Source: Neolewinella antarctica | Lineage (GTDB): Bacteria > Bacteroidota > Bacteroidia > Chitinophagales > Saprospiraceae | Assembly: GCF_011927835.1 (NCBI RefSeq) | Contig: NZ_JAATJH010000001.1 | Span: forward strand, 883,104 to 947,103 | Direction: 5' to 3' | DNA: 64,000 nucleotides | Part shown: one piece after another, positions 52,835 through 62,187 of the stretch | Numbering within the stretch: position 1 is the first letter of the stretch | How the letters are laid out: the number at the start of each line of letters is the position of its first letter | The notes under the pieces: model-generated | Told to the model about the DNA's origin: nothing | The model's input: only the letters and a program-made list of their open reading frames with translations | Database searches by the model: none | Position numbers and translations under genes: made by a program

Positions 52835-55741
52835 TTACCCCACCACGAAGTTCACCATCCGCCCGGGGACGACGATTACTTTGCGGACCGTCTTGCCTTC
52901 CAACTGCGCGGCTACTTTCTCATCCGCCCGCGCCGAGTCTTCGATCTCCTGCTTCGAAGCTCCCGCCGGGAAGTCGAGCGTCAGACGTGTTTTACCGTTG
53001 AAAGCGATGGGGTAAGTGTGGCTATCTTCCACCAGCCACTTCTCTTCGACCTCCGGAAAAGCGGCGTGGTGAACGCTACCCTGCCCACCCAGCGCGGCAA
53101 ACAACTCTTCGGCTACGTGTGGCGCAAATGGTGCGATCAGCCGCACCATCGGCTCTAGAATGGCTCTCTTATCGCACTTAGCTTTGATCAGGTCATTCGT
53201 CGCTACCATAAATGCAGAAACGCAGGTGTTAAAACTCAGCTTATCAATATCTTCCGTCACCTTTTTGATGAGCGTGTGCAGGATCTTCATCTCCGCCTTC
53301 GTCGACTCCTTATCTGATACGCTCAGTTCGTCTTCGTTGACGAAAAGATTCCAAAAGCGGCGCAAAAAGCGGTACACACCGTCGATGCCCGAAACGGACC
53401 AGGGCTTGGCCTGGTCGATGGGCCCGAGGAACATCTCGTACATCCGGAACGTGTCCGTGCCGTAGCGTTCCCGCAGATCGTCGGGATTAATGACGTTGTA
53501 CTTCGACTTCGACATTTTCCCCATCGCGTAGCTCAGCTCGATGAACTGCCGCCCTTCCTTATCCAATTCCCAGTTAAATGCGCCAGCCTGCTCCAGCACC
53601 GTCCGGAAGTAGGCCGCATCCTGCGCCTCGTCAGCCGCAAGCTTATCGATCGCATCCTTATGTATACGGTAGCTAGGTTCGTTATTGACGCTCGTTTCCT
53701 CCACCATTCGTAGGGGCACTTTCCGATCGAGCGCGCTCTCGTCGAGCACGAGGTGGCCTTTGCCAACTCCATCAATCTCAAGTGGTGTTCCTTCGGCGAC
53801 CGTGTGGCTCACCCAAATGGCGTGACGTTGGTGATCTTCCGTGAGCAGTACACCCGAATGGATATTGACGATCGGCGCGCCAATCATGCCCTGGTTGAGT
53901 AATTTCTTGTAAGGCTCGTCGGTAGGTACTTTGTCCAGATCGAACAAAAATTTGTGGATCAGGCGACTGTAAAGGATGTGGCTGACCGCATGCTCGGCAC
54001 CACCGACGTAAAGGTCCACGTCTTGCCAGTAGTCCACCACGTCTTTGGCTACGAACTCCCCGTCATTGTTGGGGTCCATGTAGCGGAGGTAATACCAGTT
54101 GGAACCGGCCGTGGCGGGCATGGTATCGGTTTCGCGGCGACCGTTCTCTAGCGTATTCCATTCGGTAGCACGTTCGAGCGGACTGACGCCGGAGACCGCG
54201 CGGAAGTCGTCCATCGGGGGAAGCTCGACGGGTAGATCTTCCGCAGGGACCAGCGTCGGGATATCCTGCTCGTTATAGATAATCGGCCAAGGTTCGCCCC
54301 AGTAGCGTTGGCGGCTGAAGACGAGGTCGCGAATGCGAAAATTGATCTGCTCCTTACCACGCCCCATCTCACCGAGGCGGTCGGTGGCGGCGGTGATGGC
54401 TTCTTCTACCTCCATCCCATTTAGGAAATCAGAGTTAATAAGCTTACCGACCTTGTCTTTGAGCGACGCACCGGGGAAGTCTGATTTGTCGATGACATTG
54501 ACAATCTCAATCCCAAATTTCTCGGCGAAACGCATATCCCGCTCGTCGTCACTCGGGACGGCCATGATCGCGCCGGTACCGTAATCCTTGAGGACGTACT
54601 CGGCGATGTAGATCGGGACGCGCTTTTCGGTAAAGGGATTGATACAGTAGCTACCCGTAAAAGCACCGGTTACCTTCGTTTCCGCCTGGCGGTCGATTTC
54701 GCTCCGGCTGCCGACGTAGGCGAGATAATCCTGGATATCCTGAAGTTGGTCTTCAGTGGTTAGCTCAGCGACGTGATCGTGCTCGGGGGCGATGACCATA
54801 AATGTGGTTCCAAAGATCGTATCGGGCCGGGTGGTAAACACTTCCAGTCTTTTGCCATCGTGGTCGGCAATATCGAAGAAAGCTTGCGCGCCGGTGGAGC
54901 GGCCGATCCAGTTGCGTTGCTGGGCCTTGAGGCCGTCGGAGTAATCGACGCGGTCGAGGCCTTCGAGCAGGCGGTCAGCGTAGGCGGTAATGCGGAGGGA
55001 CCACTGGAGCATCGGTTTTTGGACCACGGGGTGGTTGCCCCGTTCGCTCTTGCCATCTTTCACTTCGTCGTTAGCCAGGACGGTACCGAGCGCTTCGCAC
55101 CAGTTCACGTAGCTAACCGAGCGGAAGGCCAGGCGGTAGTTCATCAGTGCATCCGACTGCTCTTTATCGCTAAGTTCGCCCCAGGCATGGCCGGTGAGGT
55201 TCAGTTGTTCGCCCTGAGCGGCATTCAGGCCGACGGTTCCGTGCTCGGCGAGGTGGTCGACTAATTCACTGATCGGCCGGGCTTTATCGACATTCTTATC
55301 GTACCAGTGCTCAAAAACCCGTCCGACGATCCACTGTGTCCATTTGTAATATTTGGGGTCGGAGGTGTTGACGGCGCGATCCCAGTCGTAGCTGAGACCG
55401 AGACGTTGCATTTGCTCTTTATAACGTTCGGTATTGACGGCCGTCGATTCACTCGGATGGACACCCGTGTCGATCGCGTACTGCTCGGCGGGAAGGCCGA
55501 AAGAGTCAAAACCCATCGGATGAAGGACGTTAAAACCCTGCTGCCGTTTGCTGCGTGCGACGATGTCGGAAGCAATATAGCCGAGCGGGTGGCCGACGTG
55601 CAGACCCGCGCCGGAAGGGTACGGGAACATGTCGAGCACGTAATATTTAGGCTTCGTCTGATCGGTGGTCGTCTTGTAGGTACCGTTCTCGTTCCAGGTG
55701 GCTTGCCACTTGGCGTCGATGGTTTGTACGTCGAATTTCAT
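52835..55741 (-). CDS. leuS: Leucyl-tRNA synthetase
   Basis: The 968-residue class I synthetase charges tRNA-Leu. The HIGH-type motif is HVGHPLGYIASD near residue 47, with PMGFDSFGLPAEQYAI following. The CP1 editing domain (about 240-430) contains TTRPDTIFGTTFM and the DERD segment (SDDERDMRFAEKFG). KMSKSKYNVINPDD lies at about residue 742. The chain is longer than the E. coli enzyme (860) owing to insertions typical of Bacteroidota LeuRS. Heptanucleotide tracts lie on both sides of the gene. Confidence 0.98.
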   Translation of the reverse strand: MKFDVQTIDAKWQATWNENGTYKTTTDQTKPKYYVLDMFPYPSGAGLHVGHPLGYIASDIVARSKRQQGFNVLHPMGFDSFGLPAEQYAIDTGVHPSESTAVNTERYKEQMQRLGLSYDWDRAVNTSDPKYYKWTQWIVGRVFEHWYDKNVDKARPISELVDHLAEHGTVGLNAAQGEQLNLTGHAWGELSDKEQSDALMNYRLAFRSVSYVNWCEALGTVLANDEVKDGKSERGNHPVVQKPMLQWSLRITAYADRLLEGLDRVDYSDGLKAQQRNWIGRSTGAQAFFDIADHDGKRLEVFTTRPDTIFGTTFMVIAPEHDHVAELTTEDQLQDIQDYLAYVGSRSEIDRQAETKVTGAFTGSYCINPFTEKRVPIYIAEYVLKDYGTGAIMAVPSDDERDMRFAEKFGIEIVNVIDKSDFPGASLKDKVGKLINSDFLNGMEVEEAITAATDRLGEMGRGKEQINFRIRDLVFSRQRYWGEPWPIIYNEQDIPTLVPAEDLPVELPPMDDFRAVSGVSPLERATEWNTLENGRRETDTMPATAGSNWYYLRYMDPNNDGEFVAKDVVDYWQDVDLYVGGAEHAVSHILYSRLIHKFLFDLDKVPTDEPYKKLLNQGMIGAPIVNIHSGVLLTEDHQRHAIWVSHTVAEGTPLEIDGVGKGHLVLDESALDRKVPLRMVEETSVNNEPSYRIHKDAIDKLAADEAQDAAYFRTVLEQAGAFNWELDKEGRQFIELSYAMGKMSKSKYNVINPDDLRERYGTDTFRMYEMFLGPIDQAKPWSVSGIDGVYRFLRRFWNLFVNEDELSVSDKESTKAEMKILHTLIKKVTEDIDKLSFNTCVSAFMVATNDLIKAKCDKRAILEPMVRLIAPFAPHVAEELFAALGGQGSVHHAAFPEVEEKWLVEDSHTYPIAFNGKTRLTLDFPAGASKQEIEDSARADEKVAAQLEGKTVRKVIVVPGRMVNFVVG

Positions 55742-55779
55742 CTTGATGTTTCTTGGGAAAGCGGTGAAGGTAGGAAGAG

Positions 55780-55924
55780 AGGCGGTAGGAAGAAAGAGAG
55801 GCGGTAGGCGGTAGGCGGTAGGCGGTAGGAAGAAAGTCGGTAGGCGGTAGGCTTGTAGGCAGTAGGCTTGTAGGCGGTAGGTTCGTATTCCACCTACCGC
55901 CTACTTGCCTACCGCCTAATCTTC
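55780..55924. repeat. Heptanucleotide repeat region (gcggtag) with inverted copies
   Basis: Four perfect copies of gcggtag occupy 55801-55828, with further single or variant copies (gcagtag, gcttgtag) to 55880. Inverted copies (ctaccgc) follow at about 55894 and 55909. taggcggtagg (55871-55881) and its complement (55893-55903) form an 11-bp stem that could act as a terminator for the gene ending at 55925. The region is directly upstream of leuS. Confidence 0.85.
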
Positions 55925-57073
55925 CTACAGTCCTTCCCCGATAGCCCGAAACGCCACCTCCTGCAAAGCTTCCACGCGCCGCGAAGGCCGCAGCGCTGCG
56001 TAGTCAACGGAGCGGCCGAGCCACTGGCGGAGTAAGACACCGGTGAAGAGACGGAAGTAGGAATAATTCCCTCCGTATTCCGCAGCGGCCCAGAGGCCGA
56101 TTTCTTGTTCGTAGCGTCCGCAGTCGAGCGGTAGCGCGCCCATATTACAGAAACGCGTCTGCTGGTTTTTGCGCATGTTTTCGCGGATGCTTACGGTGAA
56201 GGGTGTGTTGAGGCCACCTTTGAAATAGTGTAACCATTCGCGGTAGGGAATATCCGTATCGACTTCCGTTTGTGCGGCGGCGCGGTAGGCGACGTAGAGG
56301 CCGGTGGCGGTGGCGCCGGGTTCCAGTTGGCAGGTGTTGGTAACGCTGAAGGCGGCGCAGGGGAGGCGGGATTCTTCGTGGTAAAGTTCCTCGCGCAGGT
56401 AGGTATCCCAATCCTTAAAGGCAGGTTGGAATTGTTCGCTACCGTAGAGCCTATCGTAAAGACTCAGGGTGTAGAGGGCGGTGGCGTTATCGGCCGGGCG
56501 GAAAAACGGCTCGTCGGGGCGGCTGGGTAGGTGCTTGTACTTTGCGCGGATGAGGTAAGTTCCGAGATAGTTTCCGACGCGGCCGAGATTGGCGGCCTGG
56601 TCGTCGTTTCCAGTCGCGAGCTGGTAATGGGCTAGCGTCGCACCCGCGTGCGCCAGGAAAAAAAGCTGTTCGTTCCAGGATTTTTGGCGGCGCCACTGCG
56701 GAAAAATACCGGACCGGGTGACCCAGGTAGCGAGTTCGGTGAGCCGTACGTCGATGACACTATCCCGTTCGGGGTAAAAATGTTTTGCCCGTAACAGGGC
56801 CTGGCTCGCGGTGCTGGCCAACAGTAATCTTTTTTCCGCATGCTCGATTTCGTTGACTTCCCAAAGTTGCGGGTCGGTCAGCTCACGCAGCAACACATCG
56901 ACATCCCTTTTTGCCTGCACCCGATTGACGTCTTGCACTTTGATTACCACGGTGAGGGTGATCAACACTATTCCCGTCAGTAACGGAGCCAGCATCCAGC
57001 GGCGCTGGCGCAGGTGCCACAGATAGTAGGCAAGGAGCAGAAAAGCGATGGCAAACAGCAAGGGTGGAATCAC
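55925..57073 (-). CDS. Hypothetical membrane protein with large helical domain
   Basis: The 382-residue product starts with two adjacent membrane spans (about residues 2-21 and 29-46) and then a mostly helical soluble domain. Short blocks such as FFLAHAGATLAHYQLATG, FRPADNATALYTLSLYDRLYG, SVTNTCQLEPGATATGLYVAYRAA and GALPLDCGRYEQEIGLWAAAEYGGN look like the repeating helices of an alpha/alpha toroid, as in linalool dehydratase-like or glycan-epimerase-like proteins. I do not recognise the family with confidence and assign no function. It lies 183 bp upstream of leuS on the same strand and is divergent from the PolX gene. Confidence 0.8.
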   Translation of the reverse strand: MIPPLLFAIAFLLLAYYLWHLRQRRWMLAPLLTGIVLITLTVVIKVQDVNRVQAKRDVDVLLRELTDPQLWEVNEIEHAEKRLLLASTASQALLRAKHFYPERDSVIDVRLTELATWVTRSGIFPQWRRQKSWNEQLFFLAHAGATLAHYQLATGNDDQAANLGRVGNYLGTYLIRAKYKHLPSRPDEPFFRPADNATALYTLSLYDRLYGSEQFQPAFKDWDTYLREELYHEESRLPCAAFSVTNTCQLEPGATATGLYVAYRAAAQTEVDTDIPYREWLHYFKGGLNTPFTVSIRENMRKNQQTRFCNMGALPLDCGRYEQEIGLWAAAEYGGNYSYFRLFTGVLLRQWLGRSVDYAALRPSRRVEALQEVAFRAIGEGL

Positions 57074-57175
57074 CGCGTAAAGGTAGCTAGCGGGTGGGAA
57101 GTTGAAGGGAGTGACTTAAGAGCAGCAAGAACGATACCCGCGACCAAAAACTCGGCCCTTAATTACCTTCGCCCC

Positions 57176-58837
57176 ATGACCAACCCCGTAATCGCCAAAC
57201 ACTTCCAGGAACTAGCGCGCCTGATGGAACTACACGGTGACAATCCGTTCAAAATCCGCTCCTACACGAACGCTTACAACAAGCTGCGCAAAGACGACCG
57301 CCCCCTCGCGGAAATGACGGAGCCGGACCTACAAAAGCTGGAGGGCGTCGGTAAGGCCATCGCCGGAAAGATTCACGAACTCGCCACAACCGGCGAAATG
57401 GCAACGCTAGAGAAATGGCGCGAGCAAACCCCGCCCGGCATCCGGGAAATGCTGACCATTCGGGGCTTCGGTCCGAAAAAGGTAAAGGCTGTCTGGGATG
57501 GCCTGGGTACGACGACGGTTGGGCAGCTCCTCTACGCCATCAACGAGAACCGGCTGGTGGAACTCAAAGGCTTCGGAGCTAAAACGCAGCATACGCTCAA
57601 GCAGAAACTAGAGTTTCACCAGCGCAGCCGTGGGCAATTTCTCTTTCGCGAGCTAGATTTAGTAGCGGATGCATTTACCCAAGAACTTAGCCGGCGCTTC
57701 CCAGAAACAAGAACCGAGCGGACGGGCGCCCTCCGGCGGTGCTGCCCTACTCTATCGCGGATGGCCTTGATAACTACCCTGGCACCCGCGTCCTCGCCCA
57801 CCTCTGAAAGGAGCAGCGCAGCTAAAATACCTGGCGTTGAAAACCTACTGACGGAGGGCAACAAAACCATCGGAACCGTCGACGGCTACCCCTTCGTCCT
57901 GCACCACGTCACCGAAAGCAACTTTGGCTCGAAGCAATTTAAACACACCGGGTCGGCGGATTTTTTAAAGGCCTTTATCGCGTTGTTCCCCGACCAAGAC
58001 TTCACCGACATCGCCACCGAAGCAGAAATATTCGCCCGCGTCGCCTTCCAGTACATCGAGCCCGAACTACGCGAAGACGATACCTACCTGGAAGTGGCCC
58101 GCAACGGTGAACTGCCCAAGTTGATTGAGGCAGCAGACATCCGCGGCGTCGTCCACAGCCACTCCACCTACAGCGACGGCATCCATACGTTACGCGAAAT
58201 GGCCACCGCCGCCCGCGACAAAGGATACGCCTATCTCGTCATCTCCGACCACAGCCAGGCGGCCTTTTACGCAAACGGCCTCAAGGTCGACCGCGTCCGC
58301 GACCAGTGGGCCGAAATCGACGTCCTGAACGCGGAACTTGCCCCTTTTCACATCTACAAGAGTATCGAGAGCGACATTCTCACCGACGGCAGCCTTGATT
58401 ATTCGGACGACATTCTGGCCGGGTTTGACGTGGTGATTGCGAGTGTTCACTCCAACCTAAACATGGACGAGGAAAAAGCTACGGAGCGGCTGCTGACCGC
58501 CATCCGCAACCCTTACACCACCATCCTCGGTCACCCCACGGGGCGTCTACTGTTGAGCCGCGCGGGCTACCCCATCGACCACAAGCGAGTCATCGACGCC
58601 TGCGCCGAGCACGACGTGGTCATCGAACTCAACGCTAACCCCTACCGACTGGACGTGGACTGGACGTGGATTCCCTACGCGGTGGAACGCGGCGTGCAGA
58701 TCAGCATTAACCCCGACGCTCACTCGATGGGCGGCATCGACGACATCCGTTACGGCGTGCTGGCCGCGCGCAAGGGTGGTCTGACAAAGGAAGCTTGTTG
58801 GAACACCACCGAGAAAATAATTTTGGGTATTCGGTAA
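57176..58837 (+). CDS. PolX-family protein: HhH, degenerate polymerase site, PHP phosphoesterase
   Basis: From ATG 57176 the product has 553 residues; an upstream in-frame frame overlaps the divergent gene and is rejected. Helix-hairpin-helix motifs lie in LQKLEGVGKAIAGKIHEL and MLTIRGFGPKKVKAVWDGLG (about 45-120). In the polymerase palm, GALRR (184-188) corresponds to GSxRR of family X, but the two catalytic Asp positions are Arg195 and Ala197. The C-terminal PHP domain is intact: HSHSTYSDG (His327, His329), ISDHSQAAF, ESDI, ASVHSNL, LGHPTG, IELNANPYR and NPDAHS. A nuclease role without polymerase activity is inferred. Confidence 0.88.
   Translation: MTNPVIAKHFQELARLMELHGDNPFKIRSYTNAYNKLRKDDRPLAEMTEPDLQKLEGVGKAIAGKIHELATTGEMATLEKWREQTPPGIREMLTIRGFGPKKVKAVWDGLGTTTVGQLLYAINENRLVELKGFGAKTQHTLKQKLEFHQRSRGQFLFRELDLVADAFTQELSRRFPETRTERTGALRRCCPTLSRMALITTLAPASSPTSERSSAAKIPGVENLLTEGNKTIGTVDGYPFVLHHVTESNFGSKQFKHTGSADFLKAFIALFPDQDFTDIATEAEIFARVAFQYIEPELREDDTYLEVARNGELPKLIEAADIRGVVHSHSTYSDGIHTLREMATAARDKGYAYLVISDHSQAAFYANGLKVDRVRDQWAEIDVLNAELAPFHIYKSIESDILTDGSLDYSDDILAGFDVVIASVHSNLNMDEEKATERLLTAIRNPYTTILGHPTGRLLLSRAGYPIDHKRVIDACAEHDVVIELNANPYRLDVDWTWIPYAVERGVQISINPDAHSMGGIDDIRYGVLAARKGGLTKEACWNTTEKIILGIR
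57781..57802 (-). repeat. Possible diverged repeat copy inside the PolX gene
   Basis: The minus strand reads gggcgaggacgcgggtgcc, one base from the dispersed repeat core, but without the tail. It is antisense to the gene and translated as LAPASSPTS. It may be coincidental. Confidence 0.3.
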
Positions 58838-59165
58838 ATACATAGCTTAAATTCTGCAAGCAAGCTGGTTTATTCCTGCACATTATTCTGGCCGGCAACG
58901 CGTGGGGCCATAAATGTTTCGATTTTTGGTGCGCAGGCAGCGAATTTCCGCTCGAATGCGTTGTGTTGACAATTATTGTCGGCCAATTTCATAATGAAAT
59001 CACAAGTTTGTGCTTTCTTTGTGGAATCGAAACCACGATGACCGGCGTCCTAATCGGCGCAGTTTCTGGTTTTTCCCGCTACACACTTGGTCACTTATTT
59101 TCTCTTATCATCAGGTCCGACCAATTCTACTCACAATTTTTTTTCACTCTAACCATTTTACACGT
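58838..59165. other. Upstream region of susC with three adjacent dyads
   Basis: This 328-bp region precedes susC. Three perfect dyads lie side by side: gacaattattgtc (58968-58980), atttcataatgaaat (58986-59000) and cacaagtttgtg (59001-59012). They are good candidates for operators. I find no convincing TTTG/TAnnTTTG promoter. An in-frame extension of susC back to 59010 lacks a signal peptide and is rejected. Confidence 0.5.
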
Positions 59166-62162
59166 ATGCATAGATTGCTACTACTTAGCTGGGTGCTGTT
59201 AATGAGCTGCTTTGCGGCCGTTAGCGCCCAGCAAATTACCGGTAAAATTACCGACAAGGAGGGAGTCCCGATGATCGGCGCTTCAGTATTTGTCATAGGT
59301 ACTACTACCGGTACCGTCGCAGACATCGACGGAAACTTCACTTTGAACGTGCCCGAAAACGCAAAGAAACTTGCGGTCAGCTACACTGGATTTTCTACTC
59401 AGAATATTCCACTTATCGCGGGACAAACTGCTTACCAAATCACGCTTGCAAATGACGGCATCGGCCTTGACGAGGTTATCGTAGTGGGTTATTCACCCGT
59501 GCGCAGAAAGGATCTCGTGGGTGCTGTTGCCTCCATTGCTTCTGAAGACATCACGAGAGAATCAGGCGCTACGGTACAGTCGGCTTTACGGCAGGCTCCG
59601 GGTGTTGTCGTTCAGCAGAGCAGTGGTGCTCCAGGGTCTGGATTTAACGTTCGCGTTCGGGGTGTAACCTCCGTTAATGCGGACAACGAGCCACTTTTCG
59701 TAGTTGATGGAGTCCCCGTTATTGCTGGCAGCTTTGCTCAGCAAGGCGTTGGTGGCCAGTCAAGTAACGCCCTTGCGGATATTAACCCAGCGGACATCGA
59801 GTCCATGGAAATCCTGAAGGATGCTTCAACTACGGCTATCTACGGTAGCCGCGCGGCTAACGGTGTTGTCCTCATTACCACTAAGAGTGGTAAAGCAGGT
59901 AAGACAAAGATCAGCCTCAATTCATCCTACGGTTTCAACGAAGTAATCAACAAAGTAGATGTCGTTGATGGCACTCAGTACAACCAATACTTACGGGAAC
60001 GTTTTGGCGCTGGTGGTGACGTGATCGGCGGCGGTGGTCTTGATACGACCGTATCTAGTAACTGGCAGGACCTTATTTTTGATAGAAACCCGGTACAGAG
60101 CCACCAGTTAAGCATGAGCGGTGGTGATCTTAAGACGAAGTTCTACGCCTCCCTGGGTTATGATAACGAGAACGGTGCACTCAACGGAACTAACTTCACT
60201 CGCTACAGCGGGCGAGTTAACCTTGATCACCGGGCTACGGACAAATTAGGCGTCAACTTTAACTTGAGTTACACCAATTCCGATAACAAGAGAATTCAGG
60301 GTGATAACAACATCTACGGTGCCGTTTCGGCGGCTCTTCTGCTACCACCTCAGGTTCCCGTGCGTAGAGAAGATGGGTCATACGGATCGGTTTTCGGTCT
60401 GGAAAATCCCGTTGCTGCTACGGAGGTATATGATAACCACCTGGTCACCAACCGTATCATTGGTAACATTTCCGCTTCTTATTCTTTGCTTGACGAACTT
60501 TCACTCAAGGTCAAACTCGGTGTTGACAATCTTAACTTACGCGAAAATGTCTTCGAGCCAAGTTCACTTCAATCCACTGCCCAGGGTTTAATTTTTGAGG
60601 CATCAAATCTTCGTACCCGGATCATCAACGAATACTTAGCTACTTATACGGATCAGTTTGGTTCGACCTCGCTTTCCACTACCGTTGGAGCCATTTATCA
60701 GCGTGACGATATCCGCCGGAACTCTTTCGAAACAAATGACTTGCCTTCCGATAACTTTCCTTCCGCTGACGCTGCGGCAACACCCGCATTTACAAGTGGT
60801 GATAAGTTTGGGTCGACCTTGAACTCGTACATCTTCAGTGCCAACGTCAACAACGGTGGTCTCTACGTCACTGCATCTTTCCGTGCTGACGGATCAAGCC
60901 GTTTCATCAACAATCGGTGGGGGTACTTCCCCGGCATTGCTGCTGGTTATAACTTTGCTAACCTCAACCCAGTAGGTCCCTTCGATCTTCTGAAAGCACG
61001 AGTTAGCTACGGACAGACCGGTAACAACAATATCGGTGACTTCGAGGCGCGGCCATTGTTCGCCGGTGGTGCTTCTTACCTCACTACCCCCGGTATCAGT
61101 CAATCACAGCTTGGCAACCCCGATCTCGTATGGGAGACTACGAATCAAATCAACGTAGGCCTCGATATGGCCTTAGCAGAAAATCGAATTGGTATAACTT
61201 TAGACTTCTACCAGAAGAATACTAGTGACCTTATTCTAAACCGTCCGATCCCAAGCTCCTCAGGTTTTGGCCAGGTTATCGCCAACGTAGGTAGTATGCA
61301 AAATACGGGTATAGAAGCCGCGGTGACTTTTGAAACGTTCAACAATGCCGACTTCTCCTGGACTACGCAGCTGTCCGCTGCTTATAACAAGAATGAAGTA
61401 ACAGAGCTTTTTAACGATCAGCCTCAGGATTTCGGTTTTGCTACTCGCCTCGCGGTAGGGCAGCCAGTAGGTTCTTTCTTTGGTCTAGAGACCGACGGTA
61501 TCTACCAGAACCAAGCAGCCATTGACGCTGATAATTCACTTAGTGAAGATCGAGACTACATCCCGGGTGCTGCTCCCGGAGACTTCCGTTTTGTCGACCA
61601 GGATGGTAATGGCATTATTAATGACGATGACCGTACGTTCATAGGCCAGGCTTTACCCGATGTTACCGCTGGCATTGATAATAAGTTAACTTACAAAGGT
61701 TTGGAGCTCGACTTCTTCCTCCAATTTAGCCTTGGTAATGATGTGTACAACAACAACCTTGCTTTCGCGGAAGGTTTAAACGGTGTTTTCGCACCTACCG
61801 TCCGGGCTTTTGAAGGTGCCTGGCGTCAGGAAGGTGATGGCAATATGTTCCCTCGCATCGTGGGTGGTGCTTCTGCGGAGAACAACCGCCAGGACAGTGA
61901 CCGTTTAGTAGAAGACGGCTCTTTCATGCGTCTCAAAACAATTAACTTGGCTTACAGCTTTGAGGACGGCCTGATCGATCGTATCGGACTCCAATCTCTC
62001 CGCCTCTTCGTCCGTGGTACCAACCTTGTCACAGTTACCGACTATAGCTTCTTTGACCCTGAAGTTAATAGCTTCGGTAATAGTAACGTAGCACTCGGTA
62101 CCGACTTCCTCACCCTGCCAATCAGCAAATCAGTTGTCTTTGGTGTAAATGTCGGTTTCTAA
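59166..62162 (+). CDS. SusC/RagA-family TonB-dependent outer membrane transporter
   Basis: The 998-residue protein from ATG 59166 starts with a signal peptide (MHRLLLLSWVLLMSCFAAVSA). Next come a carboxypeptidase-regulatory-like domain (QQITGKITDKEGVPMIGASV, about 21-100), the TonB-box region (LDEVIVVGYSPVRRKDLVGAV) and a plug with FVVDGVPV and ILKDASTTAIYGSRAANGVVLITTK, the SusC signature. The remainder is the 22-strand barrel. With SusD it imports oligosaccharides or other large nutrients. No glycoside hydrolase or regulator gene is next to it here, so the substrate is unknown. Confidence 0.96.
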   Translation: MHRLLLLSWVLLMSCFAAVSAQQITGKITDKEGVPMIGASVFVIGTTTGTVADIDGNFTLNVPENAKKLAVSYTGFSTQNIPLIAGQTAYQITLANDGIGLDEVIVVGYSPVRRKDLVGAVASIASEDITRESGATVQSALRQAPGVVVQQSSGAPGSGFNVRVRGVTSVNADNEPLFVVDGVPVIAGSFAQQGVGGQSSNALADINPADIESMEILKDASTTAIYGSRAANGVVLITTKSGKAGKTKISLNSSYGFNEVINKVDVVDGTQYNQYLRERFGAGGDVIGGGGLDTTVSSNWQDLIFDRNPVQSHQLSMSGGDLKTKFYASLGYDNENGALNGTNFTRYSGRVNLDHRATDKLGVNFNLSYTNSDNKRIQGDNNIYGAVSAALLLPPQVPVRREDGSYGSVFGLENPVAATEVYDNHLVTNRIIGNISASYSLLDELSLKVKLGVDNLNLRENVFEPSSLQSTAQGLIFEASNLRTRIINEYLATYTDQFGSTSLSTTVGAIYQRDDIRRNSFETNDLPSDNFPSADAAATPAFTSGDKFGSTLNSYIFSANVNNGGLYVTASFRADGSSRFINNRWGYFPGIAAGYNFANLNPVGPFDLLKARVSYGQTGNNNIGDFEARPLFAGGASYLTTPGISQSQLGNPDLVWETTNQINVGLDMALAENRIGITLDFYQKNTSDLILNRPIPSSSGFGQVIANVGSMQNTGIEAAVTFETFNNADFSWTTQLSAAYNKNEVTELFNDQPQDFGFATRLAVGQPVGSFFGLETDGIYQNQAAIDADNSLSEDRDYIPGAAPGDFRFVDQDGNGIINDDDRTFIGQALPDVTAGIDNKLTYKGLELDFFLQFSLGNDVYNNNLAFAEGLNGVFAPTVRAFEGAWRQEGDGNMFPRIVGGASAENNRQDSDRLVEDGSFMRLKTINLAYSFEDGLIDRIGLQSLRLFVRGTNLVTVTDYSFFDPEVNSFGNSNVALGTDFLTLPISKSVVFGVNVGF

Positions 62163-62187
62163 AATCCGAACAAATAATAATAACAAT

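Noticed and set aside
52601-53158. 185-codon plus-strand frame across the repeats and the leuS end
   Set aside because: It reads through a perfect palindrome and a heptamer tract and then antisense to leuS.
57136-57160. acccgcgacc...cggccctt before polX as a repeat copy
   Set aside because: Only part of the core matches, with an internal A-rich replacement; too weak to count.
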